A stretch of 64,000 bases of DNA from Fibrisoma montanum (GTDB taxonomy: Bacteria > Bacteroidota > Bacteroidia > Cytophagales > Spirosomataceae). Positions 24,626 to 33,779 of the stretch are shown here, in pieces; position 1 is the stretch's first letter; every line of letters starts with the position of its first letter. Under the pieces are notes generated by a model, which saw only the letters and a list, made by a program, of their open reading frames with translations, had not been told where the DNA came from and ran no database searches. The position numbers and the translations under genes are program-made. The stretch is taken from positions 620,001 through 684,000 of the forward strand of contig NZ_QXED01000001.1 of the NCBI RefSeq assembly GCF_003583365.1, written 5' to 3'.

Positions 24626-25827
24626 GCTGCATTTGGGAGATCGTCTGCCCGGCGGACTTTCTCCCAAATACCATTATGGCCTCCGCGGAGATACCGCACA
24701 AATCCCAGCAGCACACATACGTTCATGAACGTGAAGTAGAAAGGCACGAACAGGGCCTTATGCCGGATACGTCTGGCCTCCAGCTGGTAACCGGCGTAAG
24801 CAGCCGCGTAGAACGCGATCTGACCGACCAGCAGCAACCACCAGAACCAGTCACCACCGGCAGCAACAATCACCGCGTTGAGCAGCACCAGAACGGGCAG
24901 GCAAAACGGCGTAACGGCCCAGCGCATAGCCCGGTGCGATACGTACTGGAACGTCAGCCAGCCGTGCTTAAACGGATTCAGCAGATCCGTCAGGCGGGCA
25001 ATCGACTGGAAGCCCCCCGCTGCAATCCGAACTTTCCGTTTACGCTCTTCAGATACCGAAAACGACGGACGCTCCATGGCATACGCTTCGGGTTCATACA
25101 CCACCCGGTACCCTCGTCCGGCCAGCCGTAACGAAATCATGAAATCATCGAGCAGCGTATCGAATTCAACCGGTTCGTAAAGCGCGGTACGCATAGCGAA
25201 AAATTCGCCGGCTGCGCCCACCACCGTGTGCAGTTCCGTATCCAGTTTTTTCAGGAAGGATTCATACCGCCAATAAAGTCCTTCGCCGGCCCCAGCCGCG
25301 GTTTCGCTACTATCGGTCATGATACGTTTCTCACCGGCAACGGCCGCTACTTCAGGGTCCTGAAAATGCCGGACCGTGTTCCGGATAGCCTCCCGATTCA
25401 GCACCGTATTAGCGTCGGTGTAGATCACGAGTGGCGTTTTCACCTGCTTCATGGCCCGGTTCATAGCCTCAATTTTACCGAGTCGGTCACTCCCATCAAT
25501 TACGTTCAGATTCGGATATTTAGCCTGTTCCTGCTTCAGATACGCAATGGAGCCATCGGTAGAGCCTTCGGCTACAAACAGTAAACTCAGTTTGTCGGCC
25601 GGATAATCGAGGCTGAGGCAATTGGCCAGTTTGTCGGGCAGGCAGCCCATTTCATTGTAAGCCGGCACAACCAGTGTCACATCCGGCAGGTAGGACGTGC
25701 GCCAGGCGGGTTCAGTATGGCCTTTGCCCAGCCGACGGCGGATTTTTACGATTGCCCATACCAGCATGCCATAGCCCAGGTACGTGTAAACGGCCAGAAA
25801 AAGAATGATCCAGAAAGCGATTTTCAT
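24595..25827 (-). CDS. Membrane-bound glycosyltransferase family 2
   Basis: This 410-residue GT2 has an N-terminal membrane helix (IAFWIILFLAVYTYLGYGMLVWAIV). The GT-A core starts DVTLVVPAYNEMGCLPDKLANC. DANTVL carries the DxD-type metal site, and FDTLLDDFMISLRLAGRGYRVVYEPEA is the acceptor Asp region. Two to three C-terminal membrane segments follow. It resembles the poly-N-acetylglucosamine/cellulose synthase-like branch. One note: in the usual VAxGSTDGS stretch, VAEGSTDGSIAYL has Glu-Gly in place of Asp-Gly. It is the last gene of the minus-strand biosynthetic operon and converges with the plus-strand operon. Confidence 0.9.
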   Translation of the reverse strand: MKIAFWIILFLAVYTYLGYGMLVWAIVKIRRRLGKGHTEPAWRTSYLPDVTLVVPAYNEMGCLPDKLANCLSLDYPADKLSLLFVAEGSTDGSIAYLKQEQAKYPNLNVIDGSDRLGKIEAMNRAMKQVKTPLVIYTDANTVLNREAIRNTVRHFQDPEVAAVAGEKRIMTDSSETAAGAGEGLYWRYESFLKKLDTELHTVVGAAGEFFAMRTALYEPVEFDTLLDDFMISLRLAGRGYRVVYEPEAYAMERPSFSVSEERKRKVRIAAGGFQSIARLTDLLNPFKHGWLTFQYVSHRAMRWAVTPFCLPVLVLLNAVIVAAGGDWFWWLLLVGQIAFYAAAYAGYQLEARRIRHKALFVPFYFTFMNVCVLLGFVRYLRGGHNGIWEKVRRADDLPNAAHEPALESVP

Positions 25828-25950
25828 AAGTAATGGAACGTCGGATAAACAAGACTTCTATACTACTCGACTGGGCAGCTTCCGGTCAGTCAGCATCATG
25901 CCCTAAACCAGAAACCGCCCAGCCTGACTTTGATTTCTATAGACTTTATA

Positions 25951-27090
25951 CTAGGACAGCGATGCGTACACCTCCTGGTAGGTAGCCAGCACTTCGCGGG
26001 CGGTTCGCTGCCACGAGAAGGATTCGACCCGCCGGAGACCCTGCTCCACCTTTTGCCGCCGAAGCGCCGGATCCTTGTGCAGCGTAACCATCGCCTGGGT
26101 AATTTCCTCCGGGCGGTACGGATCGACCAGAACGGCCACATCGCCCCCTACTTCCGGCATGGAGGTGGTGGTCGACGTAATCACGGGGACGCCACACGAC
26201 ATAGCTTCCAGAATGGGCAGGCCAAAGCCTTCGCTCAGGGACGGATACAGATACAATTCGGCCTGGGCATAAAGACCGGATAAATCCTCCGCTTCGACAA
26301 AGCCAATAAAGCGCGTCCGCTCAGCCAGGTGCTCATTTCCCGGTTGCGCAATCAGTTCGTCCCAGAATACGGGTGGCTTACCGGTTACTACCAGCTCCAC
26401 ATCATCCGCAAGTTTTGTGAAGGCCCCAAAAGCGGTCAGGACGTTCCGCATATTCTTGCGCGGGTCGCGGTTGCCAAGGTAGAAGAAATACGTATCCGGG
26501 AGGTTGTACCGCTGCCGGATTTCGGGCAGTCGTTCTGGTTTCAGTGACTGAGCCAGCTTCGGACTAACCCCCAGGTACGACACCTGCACCTGCCGTTCGG
26601 GCAATTGAAACAGCTTCAGAATATCCTGCCGGGTGTATTCCGAATCGGCCAGGACGCGTCGACAGCGTTTCGCTACCTGCGGCACAATCAGTCGCCGGTA
26701 CTGATTGCCCACCCGCTGATAAAGTGACGCCGTATTGTCGCCCGCTGTTTTTTCCATGTAAATCAAGTCGTGGATCGTGACCACCACCGGCGTTGTAGGA
26801 AAAAGCGGAGCCGTATTACTGGTACAATGCAGCACATCAACGCCATACTGTTTGGCTGCCCGGGGCAGATTGACCTGTTCCCACAGGGCGTAATTGCCGC
26901 CCGGAACGGTCACAATCCTGAAATTATCGGTTTCTTTCAGGCAGTCTTTGTCTTCGTCGTCTTTCACAAAAACGACGTACTCGTTCTTTTTATCCAGTTG
27001 TTGAAGTGCCTTAATCACCTCCAGCACGTAGATGTCCATTCCGTGCTTTTCTCGTCGAAACAGTCGCTGGCCTTCAATACCAATCCGCAT
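25951..27090 (-). CDS. Glycosyltransferase family 4
   Basis: This 379-residue GT-B enzyme starts at ATG 27090 (MRIGIEGQRLFRREKHGMDIYV), a typical GT4 opening. An ATG 63 bp upstream is less likely. DVLHCTSNTAPLF and VVVTIHDLIYM are in the N-domain; RQDILKLFQLPERQVQVSYLGV bridges the halves; FFYLGNRDPRKNMRNVLTAF starts the donor domain. SLSEGFGLPILEAMSCGVPV carries the E-x7-E donor motif, so all expected catalytic parts are present. It resembles mannosyl/rhamnosyl transferases acting on lipid-linked intermediates. Gaps of 81 and 123 bp separate it from its same-strand neighbours. Confidence 0.92.
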   Translation of the reverse strand: MRIGIEGQRLFRREKHGMDIYVLEVIKALQQLDKKNEYVVFVKDDEDKDCLKETDNFRIVTVPGGNYALWEQVNLPRAAKQYGVDVLHCTSNTAPLFPTTPVVVTIHDLIYMEKTAGDNTASLYQRVGNQYRRLIVPQVAKRCRRVLADSEYTRQDILKLFQLPERQVQVSYLGVSPKLAQSLKPERLPEIRQRYNLPDTYFFYLGNRDPRKNMRNVLTAFGAFTKLADDVELVVTGKPPVFWDELIAQPGNEHLAERTRFIGFVEAEDLSGLYAQAELYLYPSLSEGFGLPILEAMSCGVPVITSTTTSMPEVGGDVAVLVDPYRPEEITQAMVTLHKDPALRRQKVEQGLRRVESFSWQRTAREVLATYQEVYASLS

Positions 27091-27171
27091 GATTGAGTGG
27101 TTTATTTGGTTTACACAGTAGCGAAGAAAAAGTAGTGGCAAGGTTTCGGCCAAACCGGTTGCCTATGGTTT

Positions 27172-28134
27172 TCACTTCGTCAGCCAGCCGCTGATTACCC
27201 CCCGGCCAAACGCCTTCAGGTGCGTGAACTGACGCCTGGCTGCGTACGTCAGCATGTGTTTGGGTACGGCCAATCCCGTGAAGAACAGGCCGAACGCCAT
27301 CCGTTGGGGCAAAGGAGTATTCCGACGCATATACAGAATGCGGTTTCGGGTCATGTAATACACCTTCAGCGGGCTGGTCTTGCCAACCGAAGCGGATTCC
27401 TTATGGAAAATCAGCGCTGCCGGCTGGAAATAAATCGTGTAGCCACCCCGCCGGATTCGGGCCGACCAGTCGAGTTCTTCGTAATACAGAAAAAACTGCT
27501 CGGCAAACATACCCACCTGTTCGGCAACGGACCGACGTACCAGCATAGCGCAACCATGCGCAAAGTTGGTCGGACCGGGTATGTCGAAACGGCCATCGTC
27601 GACCTGATGGCTCCCTACCATACCGGCCTGACCCGTGTACAGATTCATGGGGTTATAACCTGCGTACTGGATTACGTCGGGCTGGTCGAAAAAACGAATT
27701 TTGGGACAGACAACACCGATGGTCGAATCGGCCAGCATCGGCTCCATTAGCTGATCCAGCAGATCAGGCGTAACCTCCGTGTCATTATTGACGATAAAGT
27801 AGAAATCGCCTTTAGCCGCCCGCATGCCCACGTTGTTACCACCCGAAAAACCCAGGTTTTCGCCCGTCAGCAGCAACGTTGCCTCCGGAAAATCGCTACG
27901 GCGTACATGGTCGGTCGGGTCTTGCTGCGACCCGTTGTCCACAACGATCACTTCGAAATTCGGGTAGGTTAGCTGACTGACGGAGTTCAGAAACAGCCGC
28001 GTAAGCTCAGGCTGGTTGTAGTTGATGGTAATGATCGAAATCAGCGGCCGATTGTGTTCGGGCCCACCGCGATCTGGCCCTGGAGCTACAAGCGTAGTTG
28101 ACGAGGCCGGTTTACTGGCGCTGACGGCGTCCAT
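27172..28134 (-). CDS. Glycosyltransferase family 2 (rhamnosyltransferase-like)
   Basis: This soluble GT2 of 320 residues starts at the ATG at 28134. That ATG overlaps the phosphoglycosyltransferase stop as TGATG and has AAGGAGA about 8 bases upstream, an unusually clear ribosome site for this window. An alternative ATG at 28155 lies inside the upstream gene. Motifs are ISIITINYNQPELTRLFLNS, VVDNGSQQDP, NLGFSGGNNVGMRAA, the FIVNNDTEV metal site and FFLYYEELDWSARIRRGGY, the classical WbbL/rhamnosyltransferase layout. It probably adds the second sugar onto the lipid-linked primer made by the preceding enzyme (inferred from order). Confidence 0.92.
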   Translation of the reverse strand: MDAVSASKPASSTTLVAPGPDRGGPEHNRPLISIITINYNQPELTRLFLNSVSQLTYPNFEVIVVDNGSQQDPTDHVRRSDFPEATLLLTGENLGFSGGNNVGMRAAKGDFYFIVNNDTEVTPDLLDQLMEPMLADSTIGVVCPKIRFFDQPDVIQYAGYNPMNLYTGQAGMVGSHQVDDGRFDIPGPTNFAHGCAMLVRRSVAEQVGMFAEQFFLYYEELDWSARIRRGGYTIYFQPAALIFHKESASVGKTSPLKVYYMTRNRILYMRRNTPLPQRMAFGLFFTGLAVPKHMLTYAARRQFTHLKAFGRGVISGWLTK

Positions 28135-29381
28135 CAAACGTTCTCCTTCTGCCATACCGCCGTTATGGTTTTTAGCATAATCTGGAAGTCAGTCCGGAAC
28201 GAGAACGTCTCGGCGTATTTGATGTCCAGTTGAATTCGCTCCAGATCCGACATGCGCGGTTGCCCTTTGGCGCGTTTCATCACCTGCCAAAGGCCAGTCA
28301 GGCCGGCCGGGGCCGCAAACCGCTGCGCAAAACCGGTCGTTGTTAACCGTTCAGCTTCGTACAACGGCAGCGGCCGGTTGCCTACCAGCGACATATCCCC
28401 CAGGAGGATGTTGAACAGCTGCGGAAGTTCGTCAATACTGGTGTTGCGCAGAATACGACCAAGCCGCGTCACGCGGGGGTCTTCGCGAAACTTCATGAAC
28501 ATCGCTTTGTTACGCTGACTATCGCGGTATACGTGTTCACAGACCTGCTTATCGTTGAGAAACAGCGGGCGCTGGCATTCCACACCTGCCAACTGGCAGT
28601 TCTGGCAACGCTCGTTTTCCGTCGCTTCTTCCGGTTTGGTCTGGCTGTAAATATTCTGGGAAGCCAGCGAGCTGATCAGGGCATCGGCCCCCGTCCGCAT
28701 GGTCCGGAACTTATACATGTCAAAAACCCGGTACCCATAGCCAACGCGCTTGGAACGGTATAGAATGGGACCTTTGGAATCGAGTCGAATGGCCAGGGCA
28801 ACAACGGCCAGAAGGGGTGACAGCGCCAGTAGCGTTGAAGCCGATACGGCTACGTCGATGGACCGCTTCCATAGCGGCATCCGCGCCGGTGATTGCAGCC
28901 CCTGGAGCGACCGGCCGGTTAATGGAGCCGGCATGGTCACTTTGGCGGTCGACCACGTCACGCCATTGACTGGCACACTCCGCTCAGCCATATACTGCTT
29001 GCGCCGGATCAGGTAGTCGAAGCGAAGGCGGAGATCGTCTTCCGGAAAATTAACCGGAAAAACATCAATTGCTTTCAGTTGCATGGCCCGTCGCTGTACG
29101 ACCGGACTCATATCAGACGTCATCAGCAGTACGGGTGTATTCTGCAGAAACGGACTGTCACGAACAGCCTCGAGAAAACCCAATCCACCCATCTGCTCGT
29201 TGATAACCACCACATCTACCGGATTACCTTCCCGCAGGTATGTGATGGCCTCATCCGGCTCATCCAGCGTTTTTATGGCCACGTACTGACCAAACGCCCG
29301 AATGAACAACAGGGCGGCTTCCGGATCGCGCTCCAGGTACAATACCTGGAAATGCGGCCCGGTCGAAGAAGACGTAGCCAT
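28134..29381 (-). CDS. Initiating phosphoglycosyltransferase with fused pseudo-receiver domain
   Basis: This is a 415-residue fusion. Residues 11-125 form a CheY-like fold (FQVLYLERDPEAALLFIRAF; TPVLLMTSD with Thr88), but the phospho-acceptor position is Asn61 (VDVVVINEQM) and the conserved Lys is Val110 (FPVNF), so phosphorylation is not expected. From residue 170 it is a bacterial sugar transferase: membrane hairpin WKRSIDVAVSASTLLALSPLLAVVALAIRL, then MYKFRTMR, SIDELPQLFNILLGDMSLVGNRPLP, and GLTGLWQV. It would move a sugar-1-phosphate to undecaprenyl phosphate and start the glycan. An insert at 255-285 holds four Cys (259, 262, 269, 281). The usual N-terminal membrane region of WcaJ-type enzymes is replaced by the receiver domain. 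Confidence 0.92.
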   Translation of the reverse strand: MATSSSTGPHFQVLYLERDPEAALLFIRAFGQYVAIKTLDEPDEAITYLREGNPVDVVVINEQMGGLGFLEAVRDSPFLQNTPVLLMTSDMSPVVQRRAMQLKAIDVFPVNFPEDDLRLRFDYLIRRKQYMAERSVPVNGVTWSTAKVTMPAPLTGRSLQGLQSPARMPLWKRSIDVAVSASTLLALSPLLAVVALAIRLDSKGPILYRSKRVGYGYRVFDMYKFRTMRTGADALISSLASQNIYSQTKPEEATENERCQNCQLAGVECQRPLFLNDKQVCEHVYRDSQRNKAMFMKFREDPRVTRLGRILRNTSIDELPQLFNILLGDMSLVGNRPLPLYEAERLTTTGFAQRFAAPAGLTGLWQVMKRAKGQPRMSDLERIQLDIKYAETFSFRTDFQIMLKTITAVWQKENV

Positions 29382-29398
29382 AAGCTGATTACTAACGA

Positions 29399-29812
29399 TT
29401 AATACGAAGCGACTAAGCTGGCCGTGCTGGGTTGCGTCCGGCGCAGAATAGCGCGAATCTTAGCCCGAACTTCCATTGGATTGAATGGCTTGTTGATATA
29501 GCCATCTGCGCCCCGATCCAGGCAATCAATCCGTGTTGCACTGTCGTCAACAACCGACAGTACCAGAATTGGAATATGACCAAACAGGTTACTTCCCCGC
29601 ACAAGCTGTATCAGTTCCCGTCCATCAAGATGTGGTAATTTCAGTTCGGTCACGATAATATCAGGCTCATGGCCTTGCTCCAACCATGACATTGCTTCAA
29701 TGCCATTGGGCAAGGTTGTAATGGTAAACTCCGCCGAGAGTGTGTGCCGAAGGATGTTGCGTATAAAAACGTCCTCGTCAATAAACAGTACGTGGTAGTT
29801 TTCGCTCATCAT
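29399..29812 (-). CDS. Stand-alone receiver-domain protein with Glu at the phospho-acceptor site
   Basis: This 137-residue CheY-like protein has no output domain. The acidic pair is Asp12/Glu13 (VLFIDEDV), the hydroxyl residue is Ser86 (PILVLSV) and the conserved Lys108 is kept (YINKPF). The phospho-acceptor position reads IIVTELKLPHLDG, with Glu56 in place of Asp. Glu here often mimics the phosphorylated state in engineered receivers, so the protein may be constitutively 'on' or act by binding only (inference). It lies 17 bp upstream of the phosphoglycosyltransferase with the pseudo-receiver and heads that operon. The start could be either of two adjacent ATG codons. Confidence 0.9.
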   Translation of the reverse strand: MMSENYHVLFIDEDVFIRNILRHTLSAEFTITTLPNGIEAMSWLEQGHEPDIIVTELKLPHLDGRELIQLVRGSNLFGHIPILVLSVVDDSATRIDCLDRGADGYINKPFNPMEVRAKIRAILRRTQPSTASLVASY

Positions 29813-30021
29813 AAGCCTTGGATAAAGAAATTAGTTTGTCAATAACAACCAAAAGTTAGCCGATTTCGCAAAAGTCCTAAAGGAAAAGTTTAAATTGTTT
29901 TTAAGCGGTTGCGTTGCTTAAATGCTTCATACACAGCTTAAAAATCAATTTCTCTACTAAACGGTACCCTCAATTGTATTAATTAAATACAAAACATTCA
30001 TTATTGCATAGGTAACCGGTT

Positions 30022-31764
30022 TTATTGTTTCAAAAACCGACCTGTACCCGTACCGGCGGACGTTGTTACACGAATCGTGTATAACCCACTGGCATACGGT
30101 GTCACCGTTATTTCGCACCGTCCTGTCGCTTCCCGAGCCGCAAACCGCCATTGGTTTACCTCCTGCCCGGCCAGCGAATAGATGGCAACCCGCCGAATCT
30201 CTACACCCGTTTCAACCGTTATCTGCAGGCGATCCGGACAGGGTACCGGCGAAAGCGCCAGTTCTATTGGCACCACAGACTCTTCCACACCCGTAATGAC
30301 CTCAACCGGTGGCAGCGGTGGTGCCTGCACACCGGGCTGCAACGTAACATAACCAATCCGGGTTAAGGTCGTTTCGCATCCTTCTGCTCCCGGAACGGCC
30401 GGAGCCAATAGCTCGCCAAATTCATAAGCCCCCACATCATAGCCTACGCCCTGCGGACGCAGTCGATCGGCCAGATCAGAAACCACCCCCATGCTGCTCA
30501 CATCGACACCCTTGTCAATCAGGGGCGAATCCTTCAGGAGTTTGAAATCCCCTTTGGCAAAATCGGCAAAGCGGAGTGTCGTCACATCCTGCGTTATCGT
30601 ATTACCGGTTTGTTCGGCCGTTGCGTTCTGCCCAAACGACACCGCCTTATAAGGCGACCTGCTGTTCAGGGTATTGATGTTGGCAATGACGTTATTAACC
30701 AGTATGTTCTTCTGCGTTTCGTTGTACAATCGAAACCCGTCTTCCCCGCTGTTTACGAACGTATTATTGATAAAGCGGATCGCCCGGTTGGGTAATGAAC
30801 CCGTACGCTCGTCGCAGAAAACGGCTACGCCACCCGAGTTAATGACCACGTTATTAGACACCGTCACGTCGCCCAGATGCCCTACGATGATAAGACCGAT
30901 GTCGTGGGCGTCCTCCAGATAGTTATGATGCAACTGCCCGTCGGCTCCGCCACCAATCTGAATTCCATTGTCCTGGTCGGGTGTAAACGGGGCAATGCCC
31001 GTTGACCGTACTACGTTGTGATGCACGTTAAAATCAGGCGCACAACCAATTTGTATGCCTTCTGCGCCGGTTCGCTCAACGCGGTTATGGTGGATGTGCA
31101 GGTTGGTAATGTTATGCGGAAACAGCCGCACTTTCACCCCATTGCACGTCCGTTCCTGCCCCGTACCCCAGAACGAGTTGCCGATATACATGCCCTCGCC
31201 TTTTACATCATGGATGTAGTTGTCGTGGATGTGCACATTCGTCATCGTGAAATTGCTGCGCCACGCGGTCGAGTCACTGCAACTGGGATCGGTCTTGGCC
31301 ATGATTCCGGCAAAACCCGCCCCGGCTATCTCCACAAACTCTACTTCAACGTCCGTACTCTTGTCGTGGATGTGCATAGCCGAAACATCCTGAAAGGTCG
31401 TCTGGGCCGTGATTCCATATTGCAGCCCTGGTTTACCGCCCCCCGATACTTTGATGTTGCGGCAATTGTAAAAATCCAGCGCACTTTCCTTTCCCGTCGA
31501 CTTTATGACTACCGGACCGCCGTAGTTGATGAAAGTCAATGGCTTACCAGCTTCTCCGGCAAAGTTGTAGAACTTCAGCGTTTCGTACTGCCCCGCCTGG
31601 ATACAGATCGTACTACCCGCCGGCGCATTCACCTGTTTGGCGTAGTACGTTCCACTGGTTTTGATGAGGTAGTCACATGGACATTTCGTCGACTGCGCCT
31701 GTGCTGAAACAGCCCAACCAGCCCCCAATAACCATGTCCCCATCCACCCTATGTGGCCTTTCAT
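30022..31764 (-). CDS. Secreted right-handed beta-helix protein with T9SS sorting domain (1 of 3)
   Basis: This 580-residue protein has a signal peptide (to about residue 24, SAQAQ). A short Cys-containing start follows (TKCPCDYLIKTSGTYYAKQV), then parallel beta-helix (PbH1) repeats such as NVHIHDNYIHDVKGEGMYIGNS, LHIHHNRVERTGAEGIQIG and VTVSNNVVINSGGVAVFC. The last 80 residues are a type A T9SS sorting domain (ELALSPVPCPDRLQITVE ... GLYTIRVTTSAGTGTGRFLKQ). Similar folds are found in polysaccharide lyases and alginate epimerases, but no family-specific catalytic set can be named. It is probably secreted to the cell surface and may act on or bind the glycan made by the locus. It is the most diverged of the three paralogues. 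Confidence 0.88.
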   Translation of the reverse strand: MKGHIGWMGTWLLGAGWAVSAQAQSTKCPCDYLIKTSGTYYAKQVNAPAGSTICIQAGQYETLKFYNFAGEAGKPLTFINYGGPVVIKSTGKESALDFYNCRNIKVSGGGKPGLQYGITAQTTFQDVSAMHIHDKSTDVEVEFVEIAGAGFAGIMAKTDPSCSDSTAWRSNFTMTNVHIHDNYIHDVKGEGMYIGNSFWGTGQERTCNGVKVRLFPHNITNLHIHHNRVERTGAEGIQIGCAPDFNVHHNVVRSTGIAPFTPDQDNGIQIGGGADGQLHHNYLEDAHDIGLIIVGHLGDVTVSNNVVINSGGVAVFCDERTGSLPNRAIRFINNTFVNSGEDGFRLYNETQKNILVNNVIANINTLNSRSPYKAVSFGQNATAEQTGNTITQDVTTLRFADFAKGDFKLLKDSPLIDKGVDVSSMGVVSDLADRLRPQGVGYDVGAYEFGELLAPAVPGAEGCETTLTRIGYVTLQPGVQAPPLPPVEVITGVEESVVPIELALSPVPCPDRLQITVETGVEIRRVAIYSLAGQEVNQWRFAAREATGRCEITVTPYASGLYTIRVTTSAGTGTGRFLKQ

Positions 31765-31943
31765 CGTGTCAACCAGGTCAGTACCAGAAACGAATTTAGA
31801 CTGATGCGGGTCACGTAACGCTTTATGTTGACTGAATGGACCAGCTATTTATTGGACGGTGTATCAGTAATATACTCGACTGATCATATAATAGACTTTA
31901 GCTGATACAGACTTTCTCGCGGTCAAACCAGGGAGCCGGCCCA

Positions 31944-33560
31944 TCACTCTTTTAAAAAGCGGCCAGCGTGCGTTTGATGAGCTGTTTTGACCTGAAGCAG
32001 ATATAAGCCATCGGCCCATTCCCCCAGGGGCACATCCACTTCCGGGCTATGCAAAGCCGGTACCCGACGCAGCAGACGACCAGCCGCATCCATAATGGCT
32101 ACTTCGGTGATGGCTTCTCCGTTGCTCAGGCGGATAGTCACCCGCTCGCTGGCAGGCGACGGATACGCCCTCACCAGTACACGTTCACTGGTTTCGGCCA
32201 CGTCGGCCGCGATCCGACCACCCGATGATCCGGTGCCGTATTCATAAGCACCGATGTCGTACTGGGCACCGTTCGGTCGTGGCTGGTTATCCAGATCGAA
32301 CGTGATGCCCCAGTTGCTGACGTTCCGGCCTCTGTCAATCAGGGGCGATCCGTTGACTGGCCGGTAGTTTCCTCCGGCTACGTTAACAAACCTGGCGTCC
32401 GCCACCGAAGCTGAGGTATAATTGTTTTCTTTGAGCAACGGAAAGGTGTTGTTGGTTACCGTAATGGTTTTATTGAGCGTTACGCCCACGATGACATTGT
32501 TGGCCGCGTAATTCGTATTGTTTTCGTTATAGAAGCGAATACCCCCATCGGCGGTCGTAACGATGGTATTATTGGCAACAACCACATCCACGCCCGACAG
32601 GGATCCTGTCCGGTTGTCGATATACATGCCGTTAATGCCCGAATTGGTAATCAGGTTATTATAGATGTAGTTGGGGCCCCGGTGCCCGATCATACTGATG
32701 CCGTCGCCCTGAGAGTTCTGTATGATATTATTGTAAAAACCGCCACTGGTACCTCCGCCGATCTGAATCCCATTATTCTGATTGGCCCCAAAGGGCGATA
32801 CGCCGGCATAGCGAATGGTATTGTGATGTACCTGGGCACCGGGCGCACAGGAATACTGAATGCCCTCGCAGCCGGTGCGTTCAGTCAGGTTATTGTAAAT
32901 TTCCAGACCAACGATCTCATGCGGATACTCTGTTGTTTTTACGCCGTTGCAAACCACATAGACACCGTTTCCCCAGTTTGAATGGCCGATGTAAAATCCC
33001 TCGCCTTTGACGTCATGAACGTAGTTGTCATGAATCTTCACGTTATACATTATGAAGTTGCCCCGAAAGGTGGATGGATCGCAGGCCTTCGGGTCTGTTT
33101 TCGCCATGATGCCGGCAAAGCCCGCCCCGGCAATCTCTACGTGATCGACTTCGCAGTCTGAACTTTTAGCCAGAATGTTCAGTGCTGTTGCATCCGTACC
33201 GGTTCTGGATACCTTAATGCCGTACCGGAATCGGCTGTTGCCGGTTCCGGTAATGCGGAAATACCGGCTGCCCTGAACATTGAGGCCGCTCTGGGTGGTC
33301 TTGTCCGAGCTAAAGTCGACCAGACCGTCGCAGTTAATAAAGGTAATCGGACGGCCCGGGGCTCCCGTAAAGTTGTTGAGTCGAAGATACTGGTAAACGC
33401 CACCTTTGATACACACGGTTGCTCCAGGGCCGATCTTCAACAACGCTCCATCATATACACCGGTTTTTGTGATCGTGTAGGTACAGTTACACGTACCTGT
33501 CTGCGCCTGAGCAACAGAAAAGCAAATGACAAGGAGCAGGCTGATAGACAATTGTTTCAT
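31944..33560 (-). CDS. Secreted right-handed beta-helix protein with T9SS sorting domain (2 of 3)
   Basis: This is a 538-residue paralogue of its neighbours. The start is the ATG at 33560, which gives signal peptide MKQLSISLLLVICFSVAQAQ. The mature start is CNCTYTITKTGVYDGALLKIGPGA-like, shared with the third copy. Beta-helix repeats include VKIHDNYVHDVKGEGFYIGHS, LEIYNNLTERTGCEGIQYSC and NYIYNNLITNSGINGMYID. The C-terminal sorting domain reads VLVRAYPSPASERVTIRLSN and ends GRFLKE. It is highly Asn-rich, as expected for Asn ladders in beta-helices. It is separated by 179 bp from the first paralogue and 219 bp from the third, so each may have its own promoter. Confidence 0.88.
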   Translation of the reverse strand: MKQLSISLLLVICFSVAQAQTGTCNCTYTITKTGVYDGALLKIGPGATVCIKGGVYQYLRLNNFTGAPGRPITFINCDGLVDFSSDKTTQSGLNVQGSRYFRITGTGNSRFRYGIKVSRTGTDATALNILAKSSDCEVDHVEIAGAGFAGIMAKTDPKACDPSTFRGNFIMYNVKIHDNYVHDVKGEGFYIGHSNWGNGVYVVCNGVKTTEYPHEIVGLEIYNNLTERTGCEGIQYSCAPGAQVHHNTIRYAGVSPFGANQNNGIQIGGGTSGGFYNNIIQNSQGDGISMIGHRGPNYIYNNLITNSGINGMYIDNRTGSLSGVDVVVANNTIVTTADGGIRFYNENNTNYAANNVIVGVTLNKTITVTNNTFPLLKENNYTSASVADARFVNVAGGNYRPVNGSPLIDRGRNVSNWGITFDLDNQPRPNGAQYDIGAYEYGTGSSGGRIAADVAETSERVLVRAYPSPASERVTIRLSNGEAITEVAIMDAAGRLLRRVPALHSPEVDVPLGEWADGLYLLQVKTAHQTHAGRFLKE

Positions 33561-33716
33561 AGTGAGGGTGTGGTCGGGGTGAAACTCAAATTTGCTGTAC
33601 TTTCTTTTTAAAATACTGATAGACAAGCTATAAGCCACACGGTTTTTTGAGTAACTGGTAGTTGATTTATTGCGCGGTAGTCGTTCTTAGTCTGTTTTGC
33701 AGGGCGCAACAACAAA

Positions 33717-33759
33717 AATCGTCGGTATACCATCCGATGTGGATAGTATACCGACGATT
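33717..33759 (-). terminator. Rho-independent terminator after beta-helix gene 3
   Basis: Perfect 14-bp arms (33717-33730 and 33746-33759, AATCGTCGGTATAC on the plus strand) enclose a 15-nt loop. On the minus strand the stem is followed by TTTTTGTTGTTG. It lies 20 bp after the stop of the gene at 33780. Confidence 0.88.
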
Positions 33760-33779
33760 CGGTATGATTCGTTATTGAC

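Noticed and set aside
33179-33403. Small frames inside the beta-helix genes
   Set aside because: Overlapped by PbH1-repeat coding sequence with clear family features.
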